A stretch of DNA of 64,000 nucleotides from Paenibacillus amylolyticus (lineage in GTDB: Bacteria > Bacillota > Bacilli > Paenibacillales > Paenibacillaceae), in contig NZ_CP121451.1 of the NCBI RefSeq assembly GCF_029689945.1, forward strand, positions 3,844,001-3,908,000, in the 5' to 3' direction. Every line of letters begins with the position of its first letter. Position 1 is the stretch's first letter. The notes beneath the pieces are model-generated. The model was given only the letters and a program-made list of their open reading frames with translations, was not told where the DNA came from and ran no database searches. The translations under genes were made by a program, and so were the position numbers. This document shows, piece after piece, positions 28,170 to 38,348 of this stretch.

Positions 28170-29131
28170 ATGAAGTCGGAAACCGCTAAAACAACGTTAA
28201 CCATGACATCTTTACGTAAAGAAAGCAGATTACGAACGGCAGCAACCTTGTTTCGCAAAGACTGGCAGCTGTATTCACTACTAATCCTTCCCATCATCTA
28301 TCTCCTTATTTTTAAATATGGACCGATGATCGGTAATGTGATTGCGTTCAGACGTTTTGTTCCCGGGGAAGTATACTTGGAGAAACGTGGGTGGGATTAA
28401 GATACTTCAAAATGTTCATTGAGGACCCTACCTTCTGGAGAGTATTCGGTAATACGCTGATGTTGGGTGGACTTGCATTGCTCTTTACATTCCCGGTTCC
28501 CATAATATTTGCACTGATGCTTAACGAAGTGAAGAGTAAACGATTCAAAAAGTTTGTACAAACCGCGTCATATTTGCCTCATTTCCTGTCCATCGTTATT
28601 GTTGCGGGTATGATCCTGCAGCTGACAGCAGTGAATGGGTCCATTAATGGACTGGTGGCTTTCTTCACCGGAGACAATATTCCTTTTATGCAGCGTGCTG
28701 AATGGTTCAGAACGATCTATATCACTTCTGAGGTATGGCAGGGTATGGGTTGGGGAGCGATTCTGTATCTGGCTGCACTCACTACTATTGATGATTCTTT
28801 GTATGAGGCTGCGCGGATTGATGGTGCCAATCGCTGGAAGCAAACGATTCATGTAACGATACCAGGGATCTTGCCAACGATTGTGACATTATTGATTTTG
28901 AACATGGGTAATTTCCTGGCTGTTGGATTTGAGAAGATCTTGCTCTTGTACAATCCGCTGATCTATGAGACGTCTGATGTGATCTCCACTTACCTGTACC
29001 GGGTCGGACTGGAATCCAGTAACTTCAGTTATGCTACCGCAATTGGCTTGTTCGAATCGCTGATCGGTCTGATTCTGGTGTTCTCCGTTAATGCCATCTC
29101 ACGCAGACTGACACAAAGAAGCTTATGGTAA
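28170..29131 (+). CDS. Carbohydrate ABC transporter permease, LplB/YteP-like (apparent frameshift)
   Basis: This is one of two membrane subunits of a CUT1-type oligosaccharide importer, 320 residues once one G is restored in the run 28365-28368. As read, the first part stops at 28400; the corrected junction reads RFVPGGSILGETWVGLRYF, as in LplB homologues. It has six helices, with an EAA loop (EAARIDGANRWKQTIHVTIPG) at about residues 216-237. The start ATG 28170 follows CGGAGTG. The permease partner and binding protein follow. No ATPase is present; in Firmicutes such importers often share the MsmX/UgpC ATPase encoded elsewhere. Confidence 0.9.
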
Positions 29132-29143
29132 AGGAGGAGCACC

Positions 29144-30016
29144 ATGCAGGAATCCAGATCTTACAAGGTATTTAAAGTATTTAATGTTATCTTTCTGCTG
29201 TTCGTGGTATTTATAACGCTCTATCCCTTCTTAAATGTCGTGGCACAATCCTTCAGTAGTGAGTCGTATATTAATTCGGGAAAAGTTAGTCTATTCCCAA
29301 GAGGGTTCAATGTGGAGACGTACAAGACGATCTCACGTGACAGCATGTTCTGGACGAATTATAAAAATACGATTATCTACACCGTTGTAGGTACATTAAT
29401 CTCCATGTTCATGACGACTATTTTCGCATATGCCTTGTCCAAAAAGAGGTTGATGGGTCGTAAGTTTTTGACCATGTTCGCCGTGTTCACGATGTTCTTT
29501 AGTGGTGGATTGATTCCAAACTATGTGTTGATTAATTCCCTTGGATTCAACAACACGATGTGGGCACTTGTTGTTCCTGGCGCAATTAGCATATACAACA
29601 TGCTGATCATGAAGTCATTTTTTGAAAATATGCCTGAAGAACTGGAGGAAGCTGCCTCCATTGACGGGTTGAACACCTACGGAATCTTGTTACGCATTAT
29701 TTTGCCGCTTAGTAAAGCTGTTATGGCAACGATGGTGCTGTTCTATGCAGTGGGCCATTGGAATTCCTGGTTTCCAGCCTTTCTGTATTTGGACAAAAAA
29801 GAGCTGTTCCCGGTCACCATTTATTTGCGCAATATGATTGCTGGAGCGACAAGCGGGGCGACTGCTGGAGCAACCTCAGCTGATAACCTGACACAGATTG
29901 CTTCTAACATTAAGTCAGTAACGATGGTATTAACCATCTTGCCGATACTCACCATCTATCCTTTTGTCCAAAGATATTTTGTAACCGGTATCATGTTAGG
30001 GTCTGTTAAACAGTAA
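29144..30016 (+). CDS. Carbohydrate ABC transporter permease, YtcP/LplC-like
   Basis: This is the second permease, 290 residues with six hydrophobic segments. Its EAA loop (EELEEAASIDGLNTYG) is at about residues 165-180, and it has the ending FVQRYFVTGIMLGSVKQ characteristic of the YtcP group. It starts 12 bases after LplB with AAAGGAGGAG as ribosome site, so the two are translated together. An alanine/glycine/serine-rich stretch (GATSGATAGATS) lies in the periplasmic loop near residue 230. Confidence 0.92.
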   Translation: MQESRSYKVFKVFNVIFLLFVVFITLYPFLNVVAQSFSSESYINSGKVSLFPRGFNVETYKTISRDSMFWTNYKNTIIYTVVGTLISMFMTTIFAYALSKKRLMGRKFLTMFAVFTMFFSGGLIPNYVLINSLGFNNTMWALVVPGAISIYNMLIMKSFFENMPEELEEAASIDGLNTYGILLRIILPLSKAVMATMVLFYAVGHWNSWFPAFLYLDKKELFPVTIYLRNMIAGATSGATAGATSADNLTQIASNIKSVTMVLTILPILTIYPFVQRYFVTGIMLGSVKQ

Positions 30017-30103
30017 TGCGCAGCAACATATAAAGTGAATTAAAGATGGATTTACACGGAACACTCCGATGACAGAATAACCTTTCAATCGCTGTTATCC
30101 CCA

Positions 30104-30139
30104 GATTTTTTCGATTCCCTTTATAAAAGGGAAAAATCC
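30104..30139 (+). other. Inverted repeat between permease and binding-protein genes
   Basis: GATTTTT...TTCCCTTT pairs with AAAGGGAAAAATC around TATA. No T-run follows. Such intercistronic hairpins often protect mRNA or raise expression of the binding protein over the permeases. The 287-base gap otherwise holds no gene. Confidence 0.5.
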
Positions 30140-30303
30140 GGTGATAAAGGCGAGCGCTTCGCTTTTTCAGGTTTTTCTGTCCTCTCCGTTTTGTGTAAAT
30201 GAAGAGTTCAATTTATATAGAGTGATTCACATGATTAACTTTTCGAGGTTGTTTAAATTTTCAGGCAAGGTCAGCCTAAACCAAACTCAGGGGGATAACT
30301 TAA

Positions 30304-31937
30304 ATGAATCGAAAGCCACGTAAGTATGTTGGTAAAATGGTGTTGGCAACAATGATGAGCGTTGTTCTGGCGGCATGTAGCAGCGGTAATGGAGCTGGAG
30401 GTGACGTCACAGAAGTTCAAACCAAGGCAGCGATGGAAACGTACAATGTAGGTGACACATTTAAGGCAACGGAGCCGTTTAATCTATCCATACTATATAG
30501 TGATCATCCTATTTATCCTTATAAGAAAGACTGGTTACTCTTCGATAAAATTACCGAACTGACGGGTGTTACACTTGAGCCAACGATTGTTCCCATGAGT
30601 GACTACTCTCAGAAGAGATCCCTTCTCATCAGTTCAGGCGATGCACCGCTGATTATTCCCAAAACCTATCCTGGTGAAGAATCTGCATTTGTATCTTCCG
30701 GTGCGGTCTTGCCCATTAGTGATTACATTGATTTGATGCCAAACTTCAAGGATAAAGTGGAAAAATGGGGTTTGGAAGATGAACTCGAAGGACTTCGGCA
30801 AGAAGATGGAAAGTACTATGTGCTCCCGGGTCTGCATGAAGAAGTATGGCCGGATTATACATTATTGGTAAGAACGGATGTTTTTGAAGAAAATAACATC
30901 GCCATCCCGACAACATGGGACGAATTGTATGATGCAGCCAAAAAGCTGAAAGAAATCTACCCGGATTCCATTCCATTTTCGGATGGATTTAAATTCAATA
31001 GTACATTGAACATCGCTGCTACCGGCTTTGGTACCAAGGCTGGATGGGGTTTTGGTAATGGATTGACGTATAAGGAAGATCAGGATGAATTTGTATACAC
31101 GGCTACAACACCAGAATACAAAGAGCTGTTGACCTACTTTAACAAGTTGGTATCTGAAGCATTGCTGGACAAAGAAAGTTTTACACAGGATGACGATCAG
31201 GCAATACAGAAATTTGTATCCGGCAAATCTTTTATGATTAACGGCAACTCCCAAACGCTGGTGCTGCACCGCAATGATATGAACAAAACGCTCGGAGAAG
31301 GTAAATACTCTGTTGCGAAGATTACAGTTCCTGGTGGCCCAAAAGGTCAATTAATGTCTGGCTCCAGACTTGAAAACGGTGTCATGATCTCCGGAAAAAT
31401 TCAAAAAAGCGAAAACTTCAAAGCCATTATGCAATTTATTGATTGGTTATACTATAGTGATGAGGGTCAAGAGTTTGCCAAATGGGGCGTTGAAGGCGAA
31501 ACATTTACCAAAGAGGGCGGAACACGTAAATTGGCAGAAGACGTCAACTATAATGGTTTGAATCCAAAAGGAACGAAGGATCTGCGTATTGACTTTGGAT
31601 TCTCTGGTGGTGTATTTGCTTACGGCGGTACAACAGATCTGCTGCAATCCATGTTTAGTGAAGAAGAGTTGAAATTCCAGCAAGACATGAAAGATACCAA
31701 AGAAGTGATCCGGCAGAACCGCCGATTCCATACTCTTCCGAGGACCGTGAACGGGTAACACTTCTGAGTACACCACTGAAAGATTATTCAGACCAAAATA
31801 CACTTAAATTTATCTTGGGTGAGCGGGACTTGTCGGAATTCGATACGTTTGCCAAAGAGTTGGAAAGCCAAGGCCTATCCAATTATCTGAAGCTTGCCAA
31901 TGACACGTACAAAGCCTACAAAGAAAAAAAGCAATAA
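30304..31937 (+). CDS. Extracellular sugar-binding lipoprotein, LplA/YtcQ-like (apparent frameshift)
   Basis: This is the solute-binding subunit of the importer, 544 residues after correction. A lipoprotein signal with lipobox LAAC (about residues 21-24) is followed by a Gly/Ser linker and a two-lobed SBP_bac_1-type body of the large YtcQ/LplA kind. As read the frame ends at 31758. One C restored at 31719-31720 turns QNRRFHTLP into QNPPIPYSSEDRERV and adds about 60 residues up to 31937, the length typical of the group. The ligand is probably a plant-derived oligosaccharide, from family only. Confidence 0.9.
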
Positions 31938-32039
31938 CATAGCTAAGGTTGGCCAGATTACCGTTTCACACCGATATATAAGTGGAACGGTAATTTGTGC
32001 TAAAATGAAGGAATACGGCTGATAGAAAGAGGTCTAGGC

Positions 32040-32714
32040 ATGTCACTTAATCAAAAAATTAGAGGCTCGACCCGGGCATATTCATATAACCTGTTAAAAG
32101 AACGAATTCTCCATCTGGAACTTGAGCCGGGCACCAAGATTTCGGAGAAAGAGATTGCAGATGAACTGCAGGTGAGCAGAACTCCCGTGCGAGAAGCATT
32201 CATGAAGCTTGCTGAAGAAGAACTGCTCGACATTATTCCACAAAGTGGAACGATCGTCTCTCATATTAATCTGGAGCATGTGGAAGAAGGCAGGTTTATG
32301 CGGGAGAAGATAGAGAAGGAAATCGTGACGTTGGCTTGTGCTTCTTTTCCTGAAGAGTACAGATTTAGACTTGAAACCAACATTGCAATGCAGGAAGTCT
32401 GTATAGGCAAAAACAATTTCTATCGTCTTTTCGAACTGGATGAAGAGTTTCATCAGATTTTGTTTCAGGGTACGGGCAAGCTACGAACGTGGAAGATGTT
32501 GCAACAGCTGAATATTCCGTTCAATCGATTACGTTTATTACGTCTGGCGGAGGATTCTAACCTGGAGGTCATTATTTCGCAACACAAAGAGATCTATCGA
32601 CTTATTACAGAGCGGAAGACGGATCAGGCGGTTCAAGTAATGGAAGCTCATCTCAGACTGGTTGTAATTGAACAGGAATCGATCAGAGCGAAATATCCGC
32701 ATTATTTTATATAA
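32040..32714 (+). CDS. GntR family transcriptional regulator, FadR (FCD) subfamily
   Basis: A 224-residue regulator with the N-terminal winged helix (KISEKEIADELQVSRTPVREAFMKL, about 33-57) and a helical C-terminal FCD ligand domain carrying conserved His/Glu/Asp residues for metal and ligand. It lies about 100 bases after the sugar-binding protein in the same direction and may control the importer, although it has its own spacing and probably its own promoter. The effector is unknown; FadR-type members usually sense sugar acids or carboxylates. Confidence 0.85.
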   Translation: MSLNQKIRGSTRAYSYNLLKERILHLELEPGTKISEKEIADELQVSRTPVREAFMKLAEEELLDIIPQSGTIVSHINLEHVEEGRFMREKIEKEIVTLACASFPEEYRFRLETNIAMQEVCIGKNNFYRLFELDEEFHQILFQGTGKLRTWKMLQQLNIPFNRLRLLRLAEDSNLEVIISQHKEIYRLITERKTDQAVQVMEAHLRLVVIEQESIRAKYPHYFI

Positions 32715-32753
32715 TGCACCTTTGTTGTATAATACTCTCCATATGCATATGCG

Positions 32754-32783
32754 AAAACCCCTGTTCATTTGAACAGGGGTTTT
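32754..32783. terminator. Bidirectional intrinsic terminator between gntR-type gene and mtnD
   Basis: AAAACCCCTGTTC pairs perfectly with GAACAGGGGTTTT around ATTT. It can serve both converging genes. Confidence 0.9.
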
Positions 32784-32809
32784 GGTTAGCAAGTCGTAAC
32801 ACAAGAGTG

Positions 32810-33355
32810 TTAAGCTTGTTTGATAAATGTAGGATCAGGGTATGGATCTGCAATCCAGCCATCTTTTTCGATGAACAGACGTACAGCAATAATTTGTTTG
32901 TTCTCCATTAAGGTGAAGAAATGCGGTGTATTCTCCGGTACGGAGATGACGTCTCCAGGAGACAGTTCTACATTAAAGTAGCCTACATCATCTGTAGCTT
33001 TGATAACAAAGATTCCTTTACCGGCGACAATCGCACGGATCTCATCCTCAGCGTGGGTGTGGATCTCTTCGAACTTGGCCAGCTTCTCTTCGATATCCGG
33101 TGTTTGTTCGGACAACGTGATGACATCCCAGATTTGGTATCCGCGACGTGCAGCCAAATCTCTGATTTCATAATCATATGTTTCCAGAACCTCGTTTTTC
33201 TGTTCATCCGTCAATCCAAAGTTATTTTGCAGATCAGTGTTCAGTTTGGATGCGTCCCACTTCTCATATAATACTTCGTATTTGTTTAAGAAATTTCGAA
33301 CATTCTCGTCACCAGTGATGCGTTCGTTCGTATTTCGGATAACTATTTCAGCCAT
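32810..33355 (-). CDS. mtnD: Acireductone dioxygenase MtnD
   Basis: MtnD oxidises the acireductone of the methionine salvage pathway to the keto-acid precursor of methionine. The 181-residue cupin has the metal ligands His99, His101 and Glu105 in HTHAEDE and His145 in ENTPHFF. It is transcribed away from metH, so two methionine-forming routes meet at one intergenic region of about 180 bases. I see no S-box (SAM riboswitch) there. Other mtn genes are not in the window. Confidence 0.93.
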   Translation of the reverse strand: MAEIVIRNTNERITGDENVRNFLNKYEVLYEKWDASKLNTDLQNNFGLTDEQKNEVLETYDYEIRDLAARRGYQIWDVITLSEQTPDIEEKLAKFEEIHTHAEDEIRAIVAGKGIFVIKATDDVGYFNVELSPGDVISVPENTPHFFTLMENKQIIAVRLFIEKDGWIADPYPDPTFIKQA

Positions 33356-33535
33356 GTTCTTTCCCTCTTTTCCACTTGGTTTAAATTGAATTATATCGGA
33401 TTGCTCTGTTTTTGTCGATTCTCAAATTCCGTTCATATTCGTGCAAACCCGCCATGTTTCGGGAGCAAACCCGATCTTTCACATTAAGTTAGTTTCTGTT
33501 AAACTAAGATTTAACGTTTTGCGGGGGTGAAGATA

Positions 33536-36500
33536 TTGGATAAGCTTAGTCTACACGATGCATTAAAACAACGAATATTAATCCTCGACGGTGCAATGGG
33601 GACCATGATTCAACAAGTTGATCTGACTGGCGAAGATTTTGGCGGTGAAGATTTGGATGGATGTAATGAAATGTTAGTGCTTACTCGTCCAGAGCTGATC
33701 CAGCGCATTCACGAAGAATATCTGGAGGCTGGCGCCGATTTGATTGAAACCAATACATTTGGTGCCACATCCGTCGTGCTTGCTGAATACGATATTCAGG
33801 ATCGGGCACGCGAGATCAACCTGGAAGCAGCCCGAATTGCGAAAGCTGCGGTTGATCGTTTCTCTACACCCGAATCTCCACGTTATGTGGTAGGTGCGAT
33901 GGGACCAACAACCAAAACACTGTCTGTAACTGGAGGCGTAACGTTCCAGGAACTTATCGACAGTTATTTGGAGCAAGCGCTTGCTTTAATAGAGGGAGGC
34001 GTTGATGCACTACTGCTTGAAACCTCACAGGATACCCTCAATGTAAAAGCAGGTAGTATTGGAATTCAGCAGGCCTTCGAACAGAGCGGCATTACACTGC
34101 CCTTGATGATATCAGGAACGATAGAACCGATGGGAACGACTCTGGCGGGTCAGAACATCGAGTCCTTTTATATATCCTTAGAACACCTTAACCCAATTTC
34201 GGTAGGACTAAACTGCGCTACGGGTCCGGAGTTCATGCGTGATCATATTCGTTCACTTTCTGGAATGGCATCGGTTGCCGTCAGTTGTTACCCGAATGCG
34301 GGTCTTCCGGATGAGAACGGTAACTACCATGAGTCACCAGACTCGCTTGCTCAGAAGATTGGTGCTTTTGCCGAACAGGGCTGGTTGAATATTGCTGGTG
34401 GATGTTGCGGGACAACCCCTGCACATATTCGGGCTATGCGCGATACACTTGCCCAGTACCCCCCAAGAGAAATGAACGGAACACATCCACCAGCATTGTC
34501 AGGTATTGAACCTATCTACATTGAACAAGACAATCGCCCATATATGGTTGGAGAGCGTACAAACGTGCTGGGATCACGGAAATTCAAACGACTCATTGTG
34601 GAAGGCAAGTATGAAGAAGCTTCGGAAATTGCCCGTGCTCAAGTGAAAAATGGAGCTCACATTGTCGATGTGTGTGTACAAGACCCAGACCGTGAAGAGT
34701 CCGAGGACATGGTGAAGTTCCTTGAATTGGTTGTAAAAAAGGTAAAGGTCCCGCTCATGATCGATACGACAGACGCTTCAGTCATTGATCTGGCCCTTCA
34801 GTACTCTCAAGGTAAAGCAATAATTAACTCCATTAACCTTGAGGATGGGGAAGAGAAATTTGAGCTGATCACGCCGTTGCTTCATAAATACGGTGGGGCG
34901 GTTGTTGTCGGAACGATTGACGAACGGGGTCAAGCGATTAGTCGAGAAGACAAGCTTGACGTAGCCAAGCGCTCTTACGATCTGCTGGTGAACAAATATG
35001 GACTCAAACCGGAAGACCTCATTTTCGATACATTGGTGTTCCCGGTTGGTACTGGAGACGAGCAATACATCGGTTCAGCCAAAGAAACCATTGAAGGTAT
35101 AAGAGTAATCAAGGAAGCGATGCCGGAATGTCATACGATTCTCGGGATTAGTAACATTTCATTCGGACTGCCTGAAGCGGGACGTGAAGTGTTGAACTCT
35201 GTATTTTTGTATGAATGTACCAAAGCGGGTCTCGACTATGCCATCGTGAACACGGAGAAACTGGAGCGTTATGCGTCCATTCCTGAAGAAGAGCGCAGGC
35301 TCTCGGAAGAGCTTTTATATAACACCAATGATGACACTCTGGCAGCGTTCGTAGCGGCGTTCCGTAACAAGAAGGTGGAGAAGAAGGAGAAAATCTCAAA
35401 CCTTTCATTAGAAGAGCGTCTCGCTTCATATGTTGTGGAAGGAAGCAAAGAAGGATTGCTGCCAGACCTCGAACAGGCGCTTGCCAAATATACAGCACTT
35501 CAAGTGATTAACGGGCCACTGATGCAAGGGATGGAGGAAGTAGGTCGTCTCTTTAACAACAATGAGTTGATTGTAGCTGAGGTATTGCAGAGTGCGGAAG
35601 TTATGAAGGCTTCTGTCGCCTATCTGGAGCAATTCATGGAGAAGAACGAAACTTCTGTCAAAGGCAAGATCATTCTGGCCACAGTGAAGGGCGATGTGCA
35701 TGACATCGGGAAGAACCTGGTGGAGATCATCCTGTCCAATAACGGTTACCGGATCATTAATTTGGGTATAAAAGTACCACCAGAACGTATTATTGAGGCG
35801 TACCGCGAAGAAAAAGTCGATGCGATTGGCCTCTCGGGTCTATTGGTAAAATCCGCGCAGCAGATGATTCTTACTGCTCAGGATCTGCGAACAGCAGGTA
35901 TTGACGTTCCTATTATGGTTGGCGGAGCGGCACTAACACGTAAATTCACCAAGAATCGTATCCGTCCTGAATATAATGGAATGGTGGTATATGCCAAAGA
36001 CGCAATGGATGGGCTGGATCTGGCGAACAAATTGATGAATCCCGTTACTCGTGAAGCGATGCAACTGGAGATGGAAGCTGAAAAAGAAGCTGATGCTTCA
36101 GGGGCTGTAGCTGTTCAGGCTCTTCCAGAGCTTACGCGAGTGGAACGCTCGGATATTACAGTAGATCATCCGGTTCTTGTGCCGCCTGATCTCGAACGGC
36201 ATACGATGCGCAATTATCCGTTATCACACATCCTGCCATACGTGAACATGCAAATGTTGCTTGGACACCATCTGGGGTTGCGAGGTTCAGTAGAACAACT
36301 GCTTGCCTCAGGTGACAAGAAGGCTACCGATCTCAAAGCAGTTGTGGATGATATCATGCAAGAGGCTGTTCGAGACGGAATTATTCAGGCGCATGCCATG
36401 TATCGTTTCTTCCCGGCACAGTCCAGTGGTAACAGCATCATCATCTATGATCCAAAGGACACCAGCAATATCTTGCATACCTTTACATTCCCGCGTCAAA

Positions 36501-36976
36501 AAGTGGAGCCGTTCCTTTGCCTGTCAGACTTCCTGAAGCCTGTTGAATCCGGTCAGATGGATTACGTTGGTTTCTTGGTTGTAACTGCCGGACATGGTGT
36601 GCGTGAACTCTCCACGGCGTGGAAAGATCAAGGAGATTACCTTCGCTCGCATGCTCTGCAATCCGTAGCACTCGAGGTAGCAGAGGGATTGGCGGAGCGT
36701 GTGCATCATATGATGAGAGATATCTGGGGATTCCCGGATTCTGCGCAAATGACGATGAAGCAAAGACACGGTGCACGTTATCAGGGAATCAGGGTATCCT
36801 TTGGATATCCGGCTTGTCCGGATCTGGAGGATCAAGGTCCGCTGTTCAAGTTGTTACAGCCTGAGGATATCGGTGTGGAATTGACGGAAGGTTTCATGAT
36901 GGAACCTGAAGCATCCGTATCAGCGATGGTGTTCAGCCATCCGCAAGCCAAGTATTTTAATGTAGAAAAGGCATAA
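33536..36976 (+). CDS. metH: Cobalamin-dependent methionine synthase MetH
   Basis: MetH moves a methyl group from methyltetrahydrofolate via B12 to homocysteine. The domains run in order: homocysteine-binding barrel (LDGAMGTMIQ; GGCCGT zinc-ligand motif near residue 305), pterin-binding barrel (about 350-620), B12 cap and binding domain (DVHDIGKNLVEIIL with the His ligand at about residue 728), and activation domain with VSFGYPACPDL. The length, about 1146 residues, is full. TTG 33536 is chosen because GGGGGTGA lies six bases upstream; GTG 33527 is inside that site. A terminator follows the stop. Confidence 0.94.
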   Translation: MDKLSLHDALKQRILILDGAMGTMIQQVDLTGEDFGGEDLDGCNEMLVLTRPELIQRIHEEYLEAGADLIETNTFGATSVVLAEYDIQDRAREINLEAARIAKAAVDRFSTPESPRYVVGAMGPTTKTLSVTGGVTFQELIDSYLEQALALIEGGVDALLLETSQDTLNVKAGSIGIQQAFEQSGITLPLMISGTIEPMGTTLAGQNIESFYISLEHLNPISVGLNCATGPEFMRDHIRSLSGMASVAVSCYPNAGLPDENGNYHESPDSLAQKIGAFAEQGWLNIAGGCCGTTPAHIRAMRDTLAQYPPREMNGTHPPALSGIEPIYIEQDNRPYMVGERTNVLGSRKFKRLIVEGKYEEASEIARAQVKNGAHIVDVCVQDPDREESEDMVKFLELVVKKVKVPLMIDTTDASVIDLALQYSQGKAIINSINLEDGEEKFELITPLLHKYGGAVVVGTIDERGQAISREDKLDVAKRSYDLLVNKYGLKPEDLIFDTLVFPVGTGDEQYIGSAKETIEGIRVIKEAMPECHTILGISNISFGLPEAGREVLNSVFLYECTKAGLDYAIVNTEKLERYASIPEEERRLSEELLYNTNDDTLAAFVAAFRNKKVEKKEKISNLSLEERLASYVVEGSKEGLLPDLEQALAKYTALQVINGPLMQGMEEVGRLFNNNELIVAEVLQSAEVMKASVAYLEQFMEKNETSVKGKIILATVKGDVHDIGKNLVEIILSNNGYRIINLGIKVPPERIIEAYREEKVDAIGLSGLLVKSAQQMILTAQDLRTAGIDVPIMVGGAALTRKFTKNRIRPEYNGMVVYAKDAMDGLDLANKLMNPVTREAMQLEMEAEKEADASGAVAVQALPELTRVERSDITVDHPVLVPPDLERHTMRNYPLSHILPYVNMQMLLGHHLGLRGSVEQLLASGDKKATDLKAVVDDIMQEAVRDGIIQAHAMYRFFPAQSSGNSIIIYDPKDTSNILHTFTFPRQKVEPFLCLSDFLKPVESGQMDYVGFLVVTAGHGVRELSTAWKDQGDYLRSHALQSVALEVAEGLAERVHHMMRDIWGFPDSAQMTMKQRHGARYQGIRVSFGYPACPDLEDQGPLFKLLQPEDIGVELTEGFMMEPEASVSAMVFSHPQAKYFNVEKA

Positions 36977-36999
36977 ATCAGTTGAGTGTCAGGCAAAGC

Positions 37000-37023
37000 C
37001 CTCCGCCATGTCGGAGGTTTTTT
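37000..37023 (+). terminator. Intrinsic terminator after metH
   Basis: CCTCCG pairs with CGGAGG around CCATGT, followed by six T's. It ends about 30 bases before the rnz start. Confidence 0.8.
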
Positions 37024-37052
37024 GCTGGCAACAGAAAGAGGTGCGATCCAGA

Positions 37053-37991
37053 ATGGAACTATATTTCCTGGGAACTAATGCTGGTGTACCTACGCTACAA
37101 CGGAATGTAACTTCCATTGGGCTACGCATGTTGGATGAGCGCAGAGCTTTGTGGTTGTTTGACTGCGGGGAAGGAACGCAGCACCAGATTTTAAGTTCTC
37201 CGCTTAAACTAAGCAAATTGGAGAAAATATTCATTACTCACCTGCATGGGGATCATGTATTTGGAATTCCGGGACTGCTCTCGAGCAGAGCCTATCAAGG
37301 TGGCACTACACCTTTAACGGTATATGGTCCGCCAGGTACGGAACGAATGATTAGTACAACAATGGAGTTAAGCCAATCACGGGTTAACTATGATTTGAAT
37401 ATCGTGGAACATACGGGCGGCATCCTGTTTGAAGATGACAGTTTTGTGGTGGAAGCTGCTTTACTGGAACATCGGATTGACAGTTATGGTTATCGGATCA
37501 CGGAAAAAGATCGTCCAGGCAGCCTGGACCCGGCCAAACTGGCGGAATACGGTTTGAAACCAGGCCCATTGTTCGGCCGGCTGAAACGTGGAGAAACCAT
37601 TACGCTGGATAACGGTCATTCACTTCGTCCAGAAGACGTATTGGGAGCGCCAAAACGAGGCATGGTGATCACCATATTGGGTGATACCCGTCCATGTGAC
37701 AATGTGCAGCCTCTATCCATTAATGCAGATGTTCTTGTGCATGAAGCTACATTCATGCATGATCTGGCCGATACAGCACATGAGTACTACCATAGTACTT
37801 CGAAACAAGCGGCAGAAGCGGCTAGAGCAGCCAATGTCGGGCAACTGATCATGACCCACTTTAGCTCACGTTACAAGGATGAGGATCAACTGCAGCCACT
37901 TTTGGAAGAGGCTCAGTCCGTATTCCCGAATACCAGACTTGCAAACGAACACCAGCTTATTCCTGTCATGCATCGCAAGCAAGAGTCTTAA
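37053..37991 (+). CDS. rnz: Ribonuclease Z
   Basis: RNase Z cuts the 3' trailer of tRNA precursors. The 312-residue metallo-beta-lactamase-fold enzyme has HLHGDH at about 63-68 with zinc ligands His63, His65, Asp67 and His68, further ligands in HEATF and MTHFSSRY near the C-terminus, and a GP-rich exosite (DLNP... type arm) at about 150-180. ATG 37053 gives the typical MELYFLGTNAGVPT start; the frame upstream lies inside the metH terminator. Its own terminator follows. Confidence 0.93.
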   Translation: MELYFLGTNAGVPTLQRNVTSIGLRMLDERRALWLFDCGEGTQHQILSSPLKLSKLEKIFITHLHGDHVFGIPGLLSSRAYQGGTTPLTVYGPPGTERMISTTMELSQSRVNYDLNIVEHTGGILFEDDSFVVEAALLEHRIDSYGYRITEKDRPGSLDPAKLAEYGLKPGPLFGRLKRGETITLDNGHSLRPEDVLGAPKRGMVITILGDTRPCDNVQPLSINADVLVHEATFMHDLADTAHEYYHSTSKQAAEAARAANVGQLIMTHFSSRYKDEDQLQPLLEEAQSVFPNTRLANEHQLIPVMHRKQES

Positions 37992-38044
37992 CCGAGGAAT
38001 GCGATCCAGTGCACGGTTAGACACGTCATATAAAGAACCGGGTA

Positions 38045-38091
38045 ATTGCACGGGACTGAGGGAGTGGAACTCCCGCGGTCCCTTTTGCAAT
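38045..38091 (+). terminator. Large hairpin terminator after rnz
   Basis: ATTGCA/TGCAAT, GGGAC/GTCCC and GGGAGT/ACTCCC form one nested stem, with TTTT after the inner stem. It is unusually long for a simple terminator. Confidence 0.75.
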
Positions 38092-38120
38092 CTGGTCAGA
38101 AAGCGTGTAGGATGGGCAAT

Positions 38121-38276
38121 ATGAAGAGGGAAATGATTCAAATTATTTTCCGGGAAAGCGCAGGAAATGACAAGCTTGTACAGAAGACGCGCGAGTTAAA
38201 CCGTCGGTGTTCGATTCGGTTCGACTTGTTACATGCACATGTCAGCAAGCCATTATTTGTTTGCCTGAATACATAG
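38121..38276 (+). CDS. Possible small hypothetical protein (51 residues)
   Basis: A short frame begins at ATG 38121 after AGGATGGG. The product has MIQIIFRESAGNDKLVQKTR and ends in SKPLFVCLNT; it is basic with two Cys. I do not recognise it. It fills most of the 357-base gap between rnz and the HAD-IIA gene. It may be chance; the ribosome site is the main support. Confidence 0.3.
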   Translation: MKREMIQIIFRESAGNDKLVQKTRELNRRCSIRFDLLHAHVSKPLFVCLNT

Positions 38277-38348
38277 ATTCCCGTCAAGTTGGAGGTAAAT
38301 GATTAAGGTCATTAAACGTTAATGGGATAAAGAAAGGAAGTGCTGTGT

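Noticed and set aside
33356..33535. Possible SAM riboswitch (S-box) before metH.
   Set aside because: None of the conserved S-box segments, including the CTTATC and GATGAAG-type core blocks, are present on either strand.
38051..38085. The sequence GTGGAACTCCCGCGG after rnz resembles the T-box antiterminator core (TGGNACCGCG).
   Set aside because: The core has inserted bases, there is no upstream specifier stem or AGGGTGG motif, and the downstream gene is a phosphatase, not an amino-acid or aminoacyl-tRNA gene. A plain terminator explains it.
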